This document shows, piece by piece, positions 1 through 8,141 of a DNA stretch of 64,000 nt. The DNA is from GWF2-38-69 sp965228125. GTDB taxonomy: Bacteria > Verrucomicrobiota > Lentisphaeria > Victivallales > GWF2-38-69. Every line of letters starts with the position of its first letter. Within the stretch, counting starts at the first letter, position 1. The translations under genes were made by a program, and so were the position numbers. Location of the stretch: positions 2,232,001 to 2,296,000 of the forward strand of contig OZ245791.1 of NCBI GenBank assembly GCA_965228125.1. Reading direction: 5' to 3'. The notes beneath the pieces are model-generated. The model saw only the letters and a list, made by a program, of their open reading frames with translations. It was not told the DNA's origin and ran no database searches.

Positions 1-670
1 AGACGACAATACTGAACTCAATCATTTGTATGAGGCCAAAAAAGCCTCAGAGAGCTACATAGTTGGGTGCAAAGAATATCTTACTACTCTTCTAAATTTG
101 AAAGCAAAAGGCCTTGCTACGATTATGGATCTGGAAAAAGCCAGGTACGATCTCAATGAAGCTACCCAGCAATATAAATCTATTGAAGGAGACATTGCGA
201 AACTCAATATGGATAAGAAGCTGCAAAACGAAGAGTATTTTGATAAAAGCATCCGCGAGGCAGAAGCCAAAATAAAACAACTCAACACATCCATCGATTT
301 GCTTAGCATAAAGGCTCCTGAATCAGGGCATATGGCTAAACTACTTGTTGAAGATGATGAATATGTAAAAGACGGACAGGATATAGCTAAAATTATAGTT
401 AATAAAAAAGTCTATATAATTGCCTATATAGAATCTAAATTTCTTTCGGATAAGTTAAAGACAGGTCAAGATGTGGCTATACTCTTCCCAGATGGAGCGA
501 AAATCAAGGGTGTTGTATCATCCACGCCTGTTTTTGCCGAGAGCGATCCTGCCAAAGCCAGCCTTGTTCAAAGCGACAAGAATAAAATTGTAGTCCGAAT
601 TGTACCCAAGGAAGAGATCCCTGCTCAATATAAAATAGCAGGTTTGCCTGTAGATGTCCTTTTCTATTAA
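1..670 (+). CDS. HlyD-family membrane fusion/secretion protein, C-terminal part (5' end outside window)
   Basis: The reading frame is open back to the first bases of the window, so this is the C-terminal part of a longer protein; the TTG at 26 is not a convincing start. About 100 residues of charged helical sequence with coiled-coil character (many Lys, Glu and Gln) are followed by a lipoyl/barrel-sandwich half with the pattern SIKAPESG, then a beta-rich segment ending in VDVLFY. This order (hairpin, barrel-sandwich, beta-barrel) is typical of periplasmic adaptor proteins of the HlyD/EmrA/Alg44 type, which link an inner-membrane transporter or synthase to the outer membrane. The partner gene must lie upstream, outside the window. 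A strong terminator follows at once, so this is the last gene of its transcript. The adaptor fold is fairly sure; the specific system is not known. Confidence 0.72.
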   Translation, partial: DDNTELNHLYEAKKASESYIVGCKEYLTTLLNLKAKGLATIMDLEKARYDLNEATQQYKSIEGDIAKLNMDKKLQNEEYFDKSIREAEAKIKQLNTSIDLLSIKAPESGHMAKLLVEDDEYVKDGQDIAKIIVNKKVYIIAYIESKFLSDKLKTGQDVAILFPDGAKIKGVVSSTPVFAESDPAKASLVQSDKNKIVVRIVPKEEIPAQYKIAGLPVDVLFY

Positions 671-696
671 TAACTTTAAATAGCTATAGTTATTGT

Positions 697-724
697 GAGA
701 TTACAAAGAAATCTCGGTTTTTTT
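697..724 (+). terminator. Rho-independent terminator after the HlyD-family gene
   Basis: A 6-bp stem, GAGATT (697-702) with AATCTC (710-715), encloses a 7-base loop and is followed by GG and seven T residues. It lies 27 bases after the stop codon at 670 and ends the upstream transcript before the permease promoter. Confidence 0.8.
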
Positions 725-735
725 CCATTCAGTCT

Positions 736-764
736 GTGACATGTTAAGTTAGTCAGTCTATATT
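736..764 (+). promoter_or_regulatory. Candidate sigma-70 promoter for the amino-acid permease
   Basis: GTGACA (736-741) and TATATT (759-764) are separated by 17 bases. Each differs from the consensus by one base. The site lies between the terminator at 697-724 and the permease start at 817, leaving a leader of about 45 bases. Confidence 0.55.
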
Positions 765-816
765 GTCCCAATTTTTGTGTATCAGTTGTCGAGCAACAGC
801 GTATAAAGGAAGACTT

Positions 817-2193
817 ATGGGATTGTCGCAGAAACTTGAATCGCGTCATGTGAGCATGATAGCTATTGGTGGCTCAATAGGGACAGGTATTTTTTTGGCG
901 AGTGGATATTCTATTTCAGTAGGAGGTCCAGGTGGCGCTCTCCTTGCCTATGCCTTGATGGCTATTGTAGTTTATCTCCTAATGACAAGTCTGGGCGAGT
1001 TAAGTACTTACAAGCCAAGTTCCGGCTCTTTTTGCGAATATACTACTTTATATGTCGGTAAATCGTTCGGCTTTGCCATGGGCTATAATTATTGGCTTAA
1101 TTGGGCTATTACTATCGCTGCTGAAATTTCGGCTGCTTCCCTTGTTATGGGCTATTGGTTTCCAAATGTTAACGGCGTTTGGTTTTCTGTGGCATTTTTT
1201 ACTCTTATTCTTATGACGAATATATTTTCTGTTCGGGTTTATGGTGAAGTTGAATATTGGATGTCTTTTATGAAAGTAGCAGTGATTATAGTATTCATCG
1301 TACTGGGCATCTTTGCCATTTGGCATCAGCCAGCCTTCGGAACAGGCCGGTGGACGGTAGGCGATGCTCCATTTCACAAAGGTTGGCTGGGTTTTGTGAC
1401 TGTTTTCCTTTTTGCAGGGTTTTCCTTTCAAGGGACAGAGCTTGTCGGAGTGGCTTCAGGTGAGACGAAAAACCCTGAAGTAACCATTCCAAAGTCTATT
1501 AAGATGGTGTTCTGGCGGCTTGCTCTCTTTTATATTCTTTCGATAGGGATCATAACTCTTTTGATCAATTATTCCGATCCCAGACTGGCATCACAGGACA
1601 GTATAAGTTTTAGTCCTTATACGATGATTTTTTCAAGATATATGTCGCATTATGCCGGTGATGTTATTAATTTTATCATACTTACGGCGTTGGTTTCTGC
1701 AGCGAATGCAAGCATGTATTCCTCGACGAGGATTTTGTGGTATCTTGGGCATACAGGGCAGACTCTCGATTTATTCAAATTTGTTACAAACAAGAAAGTT
1801 CCGCTTCCAGCTCTTTTGGCGACTTCTGCTGTAGGAGCGTCTGTTTTTATCTCCTCGTTTATAGGAAATGGAGCTTTTTTCAGTTATATAATTCAGGTAT
1901 CTTCTCTTGCCGGGTTTTTAGCTTGGTTTGGGATAGCTTTAAGCCATTATAAGTTCAGAAAGAACTACCTTGCGGATCTTGGCGGAGTAGAGATTCTTAA
2001 ATACAAAGCAAAATTTTACCCTTATGCTCAAATTTTCTCGATGGCAATAATAGCGTTTGTGATTATTGCTCAATTTATTACTTTTGGAGAGAATTATAAA
2101 ATCCTGGATTTTATAGCAGTGTATTCGGCAATTATAGTTTTTGCAGTGCTATATACAGGGCACAAAATTTATACTTTATTTAAGAAGAACTGA
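817..2193 (+). CDS. Amino acid permease, APC superfamily (AAT/LysP-like)
   Basis: A proton-coupled amino-acid importer of the inner membrane. The N-terminus carries the family's hallmark SIGTGIFLASG in the first membrane segment, followed by GGPGGALLAYALMA and the GELSTYKPSSGSF stretch typical of the AAT family; about 12 hydrophobic segments can be counted. The frame is open upstream to 763, but the ATG at 817 has AAAGGA six to seven bases before it and gives the usual N-terminus (GLSQKLESRHVSMIAIGGSIG), so 817 is preferred (458 residues, normal for the family). It stands alone between a terminator and the convergent xerD, whose stop codon is one base away. The substrate cannot be read from sequence: lysine, aromatic and GABA permeases all look like this. 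Its closeness to the aromatic amino-acid cluster makes aromatic import attractive but unproven. Confidence 0.88.
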   Translation: MGLSQKLESRHVSMIAIGGSIGTGIFLASGYSISVGGPGGALLAYALMAIVVYLLMTSLGELSTYKPSSGSFCEYTTLYVGKSFGFAMGYNYWLNWAITIAAEISAASLVMGYWFPNVNGVWFSVAFFTLILMTNIFSVRVYGEVEYWMSFMKVAVIIVFIVLGIFAIWHQPAFGTGRWTVGDAPFHKGWLGFVTVFLFAGFSFQGTELVGVASGETKNPEVTIPKSIKMVFWRLALFYILSIGIITLLINYSDPRLASQDSISFSPYTMIFSRYMSHYAGDVINFIILTALVSAANASMYSSTRILWYLGHTGQTLDLFKFVTNKKVPLPALLATSAVGASVFISSFIGNGAFFSYIIQVSSLAGFLAWFGIALSHYKFRKNYLADLGGVEILKYKAKFYPYAQIFSMAIIAFVIIAQFITFGENYKILDFIAVYSAIIVFAVLYTGHKIYTLFKKN

Positions 2194-2194
2194 A

Positions 2195-3100
2195 TTATGC
2201 TCTGGGGTGGAATGACTTGATTATGTTCCTCAAACGGCTCTGGTCAACGTGAGTATAAATCTGAGTGGTGCTGATGTCTGCGTGGCCGAGCATTTCCTGT
2301 ATGACTCTTAAATCCGCCCCGTTTTGTAGAAGGTGGCTTGCGAAAGAATGCCTGAGGGTATGCGGATAGATATTTTTCTTGATTCCGGCAAGGAGAGCCG
2401 CAGATTTGACGATATTCCAAATCATAGCGCGTGTAAGGATTTTCCCATTGTGTGATATGAAAACTTTTGGTTGTATAGAGCTCTCCTTAAGCAGTTTTGG
2501 CCTTGAGTGTTCTATGTATTTTGTAAGTATCTTTTCTGCTTTTGCTCCAATGGGAACTATTCTTTCCTTATTCCCTTTACCGGTAACTTTGATGACAGCA
2601 TCGTCAAATTTAAGGTCATGAATTTGAATATTAACTAACTCTGATACACGCAATCCGCAAGAATATATGAGCTCAATAATCGCTCTGTTTCTTATTGTGA
2701 GAGGATCCTTTGCATTAGGTGCGAAAACATCAAGGAGTTTGTCCACTTCCTGAATGGAGAGAAAATCAGGGAGTACCCGCCATAACTTAGGCGAATTCAT
2801 AACATCCGTAACGTCTGATTTAACGATTTTTTCAGAAACAAGGAATCGGAAAAAGACTTTAATCGAAACAAGTTTTCTTGCTATGGAAGTTGATTCCATA
2901 TGTTTGTCCGAACATGCTTCAAGGTATTCAAGGATATCATCTCTTGTAATTCTGGAAAAATCATCTATTCCTTTCTTTCCCAAGTGAGCCGCAAAAAAGT
3001 TTATATCAGAGATATATGATGAGACCGTGTTTTTGCTAAGCCCTTTCTCAAGGGAAAGATAATTGCCAAAAGCTTTTATTAAGGATGAGGCATATTCCAT
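2195..3100 (-). CDS. xerD: Tyrosine recombinase XerD/XerC
   Basis: Site-specific recombinase that resolves chromosome dimers at dif. The N-terminal SAM-like DNA-binding domain (about residues 1-90) begins with the usual FxxYLxLEKGLSxNTxxSY pattern. The catalytic domain carries Arg in SCGLRVSEL (about 150), Lys in VTGKGNKER, the HTLRHSFASHL box, LGHADISTTQIYTHV and the nucleophilic Tyr within it. The run GADLRVIQEMLGHADISTTQIYTHV is closer to XerD than to XerC. Length (301 residues) is standard. It is the last gene of a minus-strand run with the prenyl synthase and the thiamine-diphosphate (ThDP) decarboxylase, 6 bases downstream of the former. No integrase-associated features are seen around it, so this is a housekeeping recombinase rather than a phage one. 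Confidence 0.93.
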   Translation of the reverse strand: MEYASSLIKAFGNYLSLEKGLSKNTVSSYISDINFFAAHLGKKGIDDFSRITRDDILEYLEACSDKHMESTSIARKLVSIKVFFRFLVSEKIVKSDVTDVMNSPKLWRVLPDFLSIQEVDKLLDVFAPNAKDPLTIRNRAIIELIYSCGLRVSELVNIQIHDLKFDDAVIKVTGKGNKERIVPIGAKAEKILTKYIEHSRPKLLKESSIQPKVFISHNGKILTRAMIWNIVKSAALLAGIKKNIYPHTLRHSFASHLLQNGADLRVIQEMLGHADISTTQIYTHVDQSRLRNIIKSFHPRA

Positions 3101-3106
3101 GTCGTG

Positions 3107-4180
3107 TTATTTTTCCCTGGTAGAGAGCAGGGAATTTAGTTCAAGCATAAATTTCTTGTATTTACTGTCAGGGAATGAGGCCAAGGCTACTTCGGCTTGT
3201 CTTTTGGTATAGTCTATTCCTTTTATTATCTGAGCTTTAGCTCCTGAGTCAGTCATTATTTTTCTAATATGCTCAATCTCTTCCTGAGATATTGATTCTT
3301 TGCCCAAAAGGTTTAGAACCGTCTTTTTGTCATCAAGGTTGGTTCTGCCTATTGTTTCGAGAATGAGCAGCGTTGGTTTAGCAGCGATTATATCAGAGCA
3401 AATTGGCTTGCCCAGTTTTTCTCTGGAGCCAAAGATACCCAGATAGTCGTCTCTTAGCTGAAAAGCCAGTCCCAAGGACGAAGTAAAATTTATAAGCGTC
3501 TTGATCTCTTCAGCATTATTGTTTTCTGTATTTAACGCTATCTTGGCGCCGGCTGTAGCTGAGAAGTTTAATAGAGATGAAGTTTTCATATTGAGCATTC
3601 TTTCAACTTCTTCATAATCAATTTGTCTTATATCCCGATATGATAAAACTACGTCGATGGCTTCGCCTGAAATAAGTTCTCTTGACAGAGATAGCACCAT
3701 GTCTTTGCAAATAGAATTAACCACATTTGGAGGTACTCCCAAGGAAGCGGATTTTAGAACCAGATTGACCGCCCATGACTGCTGGAGATCGCCTGCAAGA
3801 ATAGCCATATCAATTCCGAATTTACGGGCTTTTCCCGCTGTGAGATTAAGATGATCTTTACCCATTGTTTCCAAACTCTTATGAGCAGATGGCTGCCCTC
3901 TTCTCAGGTCATCGGAATCAATAATATCGTCATGAACAAGCGTCCAGTTGTGATAGACTTCAGCCGCGCACGCAGCATAAAGCGACTTGTTTACATCGCC
4001 GCCAAGAAGACCACAAGACCATTGCACAAGAACCGGCCTAAGTCTTTTTCCTCCGGTCAGAGGATAGCTTAATACTGCGTCTCTGAGTTCTCCTGGTTCA
4101 ATTGTTGATGGGAAGTCGTCCCGTTTAAGTGTCTCAGTAATTTTTTCTGAAATGTGCTTTATTTCTTCTGAAATATCCAT
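3107..4180 (-). CDS. Polyprenyl (farnesyl/geranylgeranyl) diphosphate synthase
   Basis: Trans-isoprenyl diphosphate synthase that condenses isopentenyl diphosphate with allylic diphosphates in the cytoplasm. Visible motifs are GGKRLRP near residue 43, the first Asp-rich motif DDIIDSDDLRRG (about 100, a DDxxD variant with two residues between the acidic pairs), and the second Asp-rich motif FQLRDDYLG (about 240). At 357 residues it is longer than IspA (about 300), with extra helical sequence at the C-terminus. It lies 4 bases after the decarboxylase stop codon and 6 before xerD, so all three are probably co-transcribed. The chain length of the product cannot be told confidently; a short-chain (C15-C20) product is the default guess. 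Confidence 0.88.
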   Translation of the reverse strand: MDISEEIKHISEKITETLKRDDFPSTIEPGELRDAVLSYPLTGGKRLRPVLVQWSCGLLGGDVNKSLYAACAAEVYHNWTLVHDDIIDSDDLRRGQPSAHKSLETMGKDHLNLTAGKARKFGIDMAILAGDLQQSWAVNLVLKSASLGVPPNVVNSICKDMVLSLSRELISGEAIDVVLSYRDIRQIDYEEVERMLNMKTSSLLNFSATAGAKIALNTENNNAEEIKTLINFTSSLGLAFQLRDDYLGIFGSREKLGKPICSDIIAAKPTLLILETIGRTNLDDKKTVLNLLGKESISQEEIEHIRKIMTDSGAKAQIIKGIDYTKRQAEVALASFPDSKYKKFMLELNSLLSTREK

Positions 4181-4184
4181 GAAA

Positions 4185-5810
4185 TTAGTTCCTTTTTATA
4201 ATTTTAGATAATTCTGATAAAATTCCTACATTATTTGTGTCGCAGTCCAAAACAGCATCAATGAGCTGAAAAGTTCCTTTGCTTTCAAAGGCTTTGTCAA
4301 TTGCATTAAGAAGTTCTTCTTTTGTTTGAACTCTATATCCTGTTCCGCCGAACTCTTCTGCTATCTTAGCGTAATTAATTCTGGGTATCGAGTTAAATTC
4401 GGCTTCTGTTTTTACTACATTAAGGATACCCCATGAAGAGTTGTCGAAAACTATTACTATGGGATCAAAACCATATTTTTTGCAGTGACATAGTTCCCAT
4501 CCTGTCATCTGAAAGTCTCCATCACCTACAAGTATCAGTGGTCTTTGATTGCTTGAAGCCTGTAACCCTAATCCGGCAGGAACTGCATAGCCCATACCTC
4601 CATAAAACCACGGAGCCAGTATGGTATCGGCATTTATGCGTGTAGAGGATATAAGTGAATCTCCTATATCAACAGATAAGGGTAGTTTTCCATATTTTGA
4701 AAAAGCAGCATTTACGCTTTCTATTATGTCGTAAGAAGAGATAACATCACTAGTTTTGGAGAGATTGCGGAGACAGTCTTCTGCAAGTTTGCTATGTGCC
4801 ATCCTGTTCAGATAAAATGGTTTTTTACTTAAATCGCTAATGAAGTCTTTTATGTGAATGTCTTTGTGAATTGCAGAGTTGATTTCAACAGTATCTTCTG
4901 AGACAAAAATGGTGTTTTTTCCCTTAAATTCTTCTAGGGTTGACGAGAAATTGGCATCAATTGGAATAGCACCAAGCATAAGAACAGCATCGGATTCTAT
5001 TACTTGTGCTAAAATGCTTTTGTTTCCCAGTTTGCCTTCATATACACGGTCGCCTGATTCATTGGCGGCGGCTAATATTCCTCTGCTCATCAGGCAAGCT
5101 AAGTAGTTTATATTTGTTGAATTTGCTATTTCTAGAGCTTTGGAAGCTAATCCAAACCTTTCCAGCTCATAGCCTAATATGATGAGCGGTTTTTTCGCTT
5201 TATTGAGTATCTGTATAGTTTTATCGACAAGAGAAGATGTTTGAGGATTGTGATATAAGTTGTCAGGTGTAAAGGTTTTGGGAATTACAGGACACTCTGA
5301 GCTGTAAAGGTCGCCTGAAATTTCGATATATACTGGACGAGAGTGTTTTAAGCAGTTTTCTAAGACTCTTGAGATAGCAGCCGAGGCTTCCTGGATATCA
5401 TTTATAAGCGCTTGATCGCAGGTGATGTTTTTAAAAATATTTAATTGGGCGTCTCTGGTTTTTAGTTCATGATGCATTCGGAGCTTTTCATTAACAGACC
5501 TGTGAGCAGGGGCTCCTGAAATTACTACAATTGGTACTCTTTCGGCATATGCTCCTGCTATCGGGTTTACGATATTAAGCGCTCCGGCCCCATAAGTAAC
5601 GCAGGCAGCTGAAATTCTATTGTTATATCTTGCTGCTCCATCAGCGGCGAATCCTACTGACGGTTCATGAGAGAGTGTGTAAAGGGGTAGGATTTTTGAA
5701 TCATTTATAGTTCTGAAAATATCAATGACATAATCGCCGGGAATTCCGAAAATCTCCCCGGCTCCATGTTCTTTCAGAGCCATAAGTAATTGTTCTATAA
5801 GATTTGCCAT
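4185..5810 (-). CDS. Indolepyruvate/phenylpyruvate decarboxylase (ThDP-dependent)
   Basis: Non-oxidative thiamine-diphosphate decarboxylase of the PDC/IpdC family, turning an aryl- or branched-chain 2-oxoacid into the aldehyde plus CO2. The N-terminal domain has FGIPGDYV and the catalytic Glu in SHEPSVGFAADGAARY. The His-His pair in LRMHHELKTRD (about residue 116) is a decarboxylase signature that acetolactate synthases lack. The cofactor motif GDGDFQMTGWEL with the downstream Asn in DNSSWG is intact. Length (541) is normal. It faces the aromatic operon across a 243-base divergent region, so both can use the same arylpyruvate. I did not see an aldehyde dehydrogenase or alcohol dehydrogenase nearby to take the aldehyde. 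The preferred substrate is inferred, not read. Confidence 0.85.
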   Translation of the reverse strand: MANLIEQLLMALKEHGAGEIFGIPGDYVIDIFRTINDSKILPLYTLSHEPSVGFAADGAARYNNRISAACVTYGAGALNIVNPIAGAYAERVPIVVISGAPAHRSVNEKLRMHHELKTRDAQLNIFKNITCDQALINDIQEASAAISRVLENCLKHSRPVYIEISGDLYSSECPVIPKTFTPDNLYHNPQTSSLVDKTIQILNKAKKPLIILGYELERFGLASKALEIANSTNINYLACLMSRGILAAANESGDRVYEGKLGNKSILAQVIESDAVLMLGAIPIDANFSSTLEEFKGKNTIFVSEDTVEINSAIHKDIHIKDFISDLSKKPFYLNRMAHSKLAEDCLRNLSKTSDVISSYDIIESVNAAFSKYGKLPLSVDIGDSLISSTRINADTILAPWFYGGMGYAVPAGLGLQASSNQRPLILVGDGDFQMTGWELCHCKKYGFDPIVIVFDNSSWGILNVVKTEAEFNSIPRINYAKIAEEFGGTGYRVQTKEELLNAIDKAFESKGTFQLIDAVLDCDTNNVGILSELSKIIKRN

Positions 5811-5958
5811 TAAATTATGATCCTTAAAATAGTAATGGGGTTGGTTTGATGATTACGATAGAAAATCTATCCTATTCTATTGATGATTTTAGGCTTAAAG
5901 GAAAAACAATCAATAAAGGGAATTGATTTTCACATTAATAAAAGCAAGGAGGGCTTTA

Positions 5959-5988
5959 TTGACGGAAAAAAGTTTTGCTGTTTTGTAA
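5959..5988 (+). other. Possible 9-codon leader ORF upstream of the aromatic operon
   Basis: AAGGAGGG (5946-5953), the strongest Shine-Dalgarno-like sequence in this region, lies five bases before a TTG that opens a frame encoding MTEKSFAVL and then TAA. The stop overlaps an ATG (TAATG) opening a further five-codon frame. It contains one Phe but no Trp or Tyr, so a TnaC-like role is only a suggestion. The spacing is what makes it worth recording; it could be chance. Confidence 0.3.
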
Positions 5989-6023
5989 TGTCCGAGGGCA
6001 TCTAGTAATTTAAATAATGGTAG

Positions 6024-6035
6024 TTAACGCGTTAA
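6024..6035. promoter_or_regulatory. Perfect palindrome, candidate operator
   Basis: TTAACGCGTTAA is a perfect 12-base inverted repeat with a central CG, the form of many LacI-type and some other dimeric repressor sites. It ends 18 bases before the synthetase start codon, where a bound protein would block transcription or translation. No regulator gene lies next to it. Confidence 0.4.
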
Positions 6036-6053
6036 AAAGTGGGAGTACTCAAT

Positions 6054-8123
6054 ATGATTTGTAAAGAACTGTGGGATCCGAAAAGTATCGTTGTAGTTGG
6101 AGCTTCAAATAATGTTGAAAAGCCTGGGGGCAAAGTTCTCAAGAATATTATTGATGGATATTATAAAGGTAAGTTATATTGCGTTAACCCTAAAGAATCG
6201 TCTGTTCAAGGAATTAAGGCTTACCCCAGAGTGGCTGAATTGCCAGAAGTTGAACTTGCTATACTTGCTGTTTCATGCGAATATTCTGTTGATATAGTTA
6301 AGTGCCTTGCAGAAGAGAAAAGGACAAAAGCATTTATCATAATTTCTGCAGGGTTTGGCGAAGAGAGCGATGCCGGAGCAGAGCTGGAAAAGAAAATTGT
6401 AAACATAGTGAACAGCGTTAATGGGACTCTTATCGGGCCGAATTGTACGGGCGTACTTACGACGAATTACCACGGGATATTTACTCTTCCGATGCCGAAA
6501 CTTCATCCGAAAGGCTGTGATTTTATAACAGGTTCTGGGGCAACGGCATGTTTTGTTCTGGAGTCCGGAATTCCTAAGGGTTTGATGTTTTCCAGAATTG
6601 TGGCAGTAGGAAACAGCGCTCAGACCGGGGTTGAGGAGGTTCTGGAATATCTTGACGAGTCGTTTGATCCTGAAAAAGATTCAAAAGTTAAAATGCTGTA
6701 TATAGAGAATATATCAAAACCGCAAAAACTGTTCAAACACGCATCTTCACTTATCAGGAAAGGGTGCAGAATAGCCGCTATTAAGGCAGGTTCATCTGAT
6801 GCAGGAAGCAGAGCTGCTTCATCTCATACAGGAGCTATGGCAAGCTCGGATATGGCAGTGGATGCTCTCTTTAAAAAGGCCGGCATTATCAGATGTTATG
6901 GCAGGGAAGAGCTTATAACTGTCGCATCAGTCCTGACATATTCAGAATTTACAGGGAAAAATTTTGCTATTATCACTCATGCCGGAGGCCCGGGAGTGAT
7001 GCTTACTGACACACTTTCTAAAGGTGGGATTAATGTTCCTGTCCTTAATAAGGAAATAGGTAAGGAACTCCTGGCTAAACTCTATCCAGGCTCATCTGTT
7101 GCTAATCCTATTGACTTTCTTGCTACGGGAACAGCCGAACAGCTGGGGATAATTATTGATTATGTTGACCAAAAGTTCGACGAAATTGATGCGGTAGTAG
7201 TTATTTTCGGGACACCAGGACTGTCTAAAATATTTGATGTTTATGATGTTCTCGATAGAAAAATAAGAGAGTGCAGAAAACCTGTTTTTCCTGTTTTGCC
7301 TTCAATGCTGACTGCAGGTGAAGAAAGCAGGGACTTTATATCTAAGGGATGGGCTGTTTTTCCAGATGAATCTCTGCTTGGGCAGGCTTTGGTTAAAGTG
7401 GCCAACACTCCAAAACCATCCATTGGCGAAATTAACCCTTCATGTATAGATGAATCCGAGATAAGAAAAATTCTTGATGGTTCTTCTGATGGTTATCTGA
7501 GCCCAGACAAGGTTTCATTATTTCTTGATGCCGCGGGAATTAACAGAATTAAAGAGTATGTTGTAAAGAGTGAAGTTGAACTCAATAAGGCTCTGTCCGA
7601 AGTTTCATTCCCGATTGTGATGAAAGTAATTGGCCCTGTTCATAAATCTGATGTCGGCGGAGTGGTTCTTGGAGTCAAAAACAGAGAAACGGCACTTAGA
7701 GAATTCAACAGCCTTTTAACTATAAAAGATGCTATCGGTGTTTTGATTCAACCGATGGTTTCTGGAACAGAACTCTTTATAGGAGTTTCTCGGGAACCAA
7801 AATTCGGACACATGGTTTTGTGTGGGTTGGGGGGCATTTTTATTGAGATTATGAAAGATTTTACAGCTAATCTATCCCCTGTTACAAAAGAGGAAGCTTT
7901 GCGTGGAATCAGGAGCCTGAAATCATATAAGGTTTTCCAGGGGGCAAGGGGTAAAAGAGGCATCGACGAGAATGTATTTGCAGAGCTTATATGCAACCTT
8001 TCGGCCGCTCTGGAAATCGCTCCAGAAATTGCTGAAATAGATATAAATCCATTGATAGCAAATGATAAGACTATCACAGCAGTTGATGCCCGTATTAATA
8101 TCATAAAAAATAACATTAATTAA
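6054..8123 (+). CDS. ADP-forming acyl-CoA (acetate/arylacetate-CoA) synthetase, fused alpha-beta
   Basis: Converts an acyl-CoA plus ADP and phosphate to the free acid plus ATP and CoA. The alpha part (about residues 1-450) begins with the CoA-binding Rossmann pattern VVVGASNNVEKPGGKV and GPNCTGV and carries the phosphorylatable His in SSHTGAMAS (about 263). The C-terminal part is an ATP-grasp domain with FPIVMKVIGPVHKSDVGGV, whose His is the second phosphorylation site. Both halves in one chain of 689 residues is the usual fused form. The GTG at 6039 is also in frame, but GGGAG at 6041-6045 fits the ATG at 6054 with an eight-base gap. As first gene of the operon, 18 bases before iorA, its likely substrate is the arylacetyl-CoA made by IorAB, as for the archaeal ACS II enzymes. 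Confidence 0.88.
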   Translation: MICKELWDPKSIVVVGASNNVEKPGGKVLKNIIDGYYKGKLYCVNPKESSVQGIKAYPRVAELPEVELAILAVSCEYSVDIVKCLAEEKRTKAFIIISAGFGEESDAGAELEKKIVNIVNSVNGTLIGPNCTGVLTTNYHGIFTLPMPKLHPKGCDFITGSGATACFVLESGIPKGLMFSRIVAVGNSAQTGVEEVLEYLDESFDPEKDSKVKMLYIENISKPQKLFKHASSLIRKGCRIAAIKAGSSDAGSRAASSHTGAMASSDMAVDALFKKAGIIRCYGREELITVASVLTYSEFTGKNFAIITHAGGPGVMLTDTLSKGGINVPVLNKEIGKELLAKLYPGSSVANPIDFLATGTAEQLGIIIDYVDQKFDEIDAVVVIFGTPGLSKIFDVYDVLDRKIRECRKPVFPVLPSMLTAGEESRDFISKGWAVFPDESLLGQALVKVANTPKPSIGEINPSCIDESEIRKILDGSSDGYLSPDKVSLFLDAAGINRIKEYVVKSEVELNKALSEVSFPIVMKVIGPVHKSDVGGVVLGVKNRETALREFNSLLTIKDAIGVLIQPMVSGTELFIGVSREPKFGHMVLCGLGGIFIEIMKDFTANLSPVTKEEALRGIRSLKSYKVFQGARGKRGIDENVFAELICNLSAALEIAPEIAEIDINPLIANDKTITAVDARINIIKNNIN

Positions 8124-8141
8124 AATAGGAGAGGTGAGGCT

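Larger units (their letters stand above)
5811..6053. promoter_or_regulatory. Divergent control region between the ThDP decarboxylase and the aromatic operon
   Basis: This A/T-rich region of 243 bases must hold promoters for both directions. On the plus strand TTGACG (5959-5964) and TGTAAT (5984-5989) are a weak sigma-70 pair with a long 19-base spacer. A perfect 12-base palindrome and a tiny open frame with a strong ribosome binding site also lie here and are listed separately. No attenuator-like hairpin with a T run was found. Confidence 0.45.

Noticed and set aside
1048..1431. Minus-strand ORF of 127 codons inside the permease gene
   Set aside because: It lies wholly inside the permease frame, has no ribosome binding site and its protein is Lys/Asn/Pro-rich and unlike any family; a shadow of the coding strand.
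7748..8116. Minus-strand ORF of 122 codons in the acyl-CoA synthetase gene
   Set aside because: Shadow of the ATP-grasp coding region; no Shine-Dalgarno and low-complexity composition.
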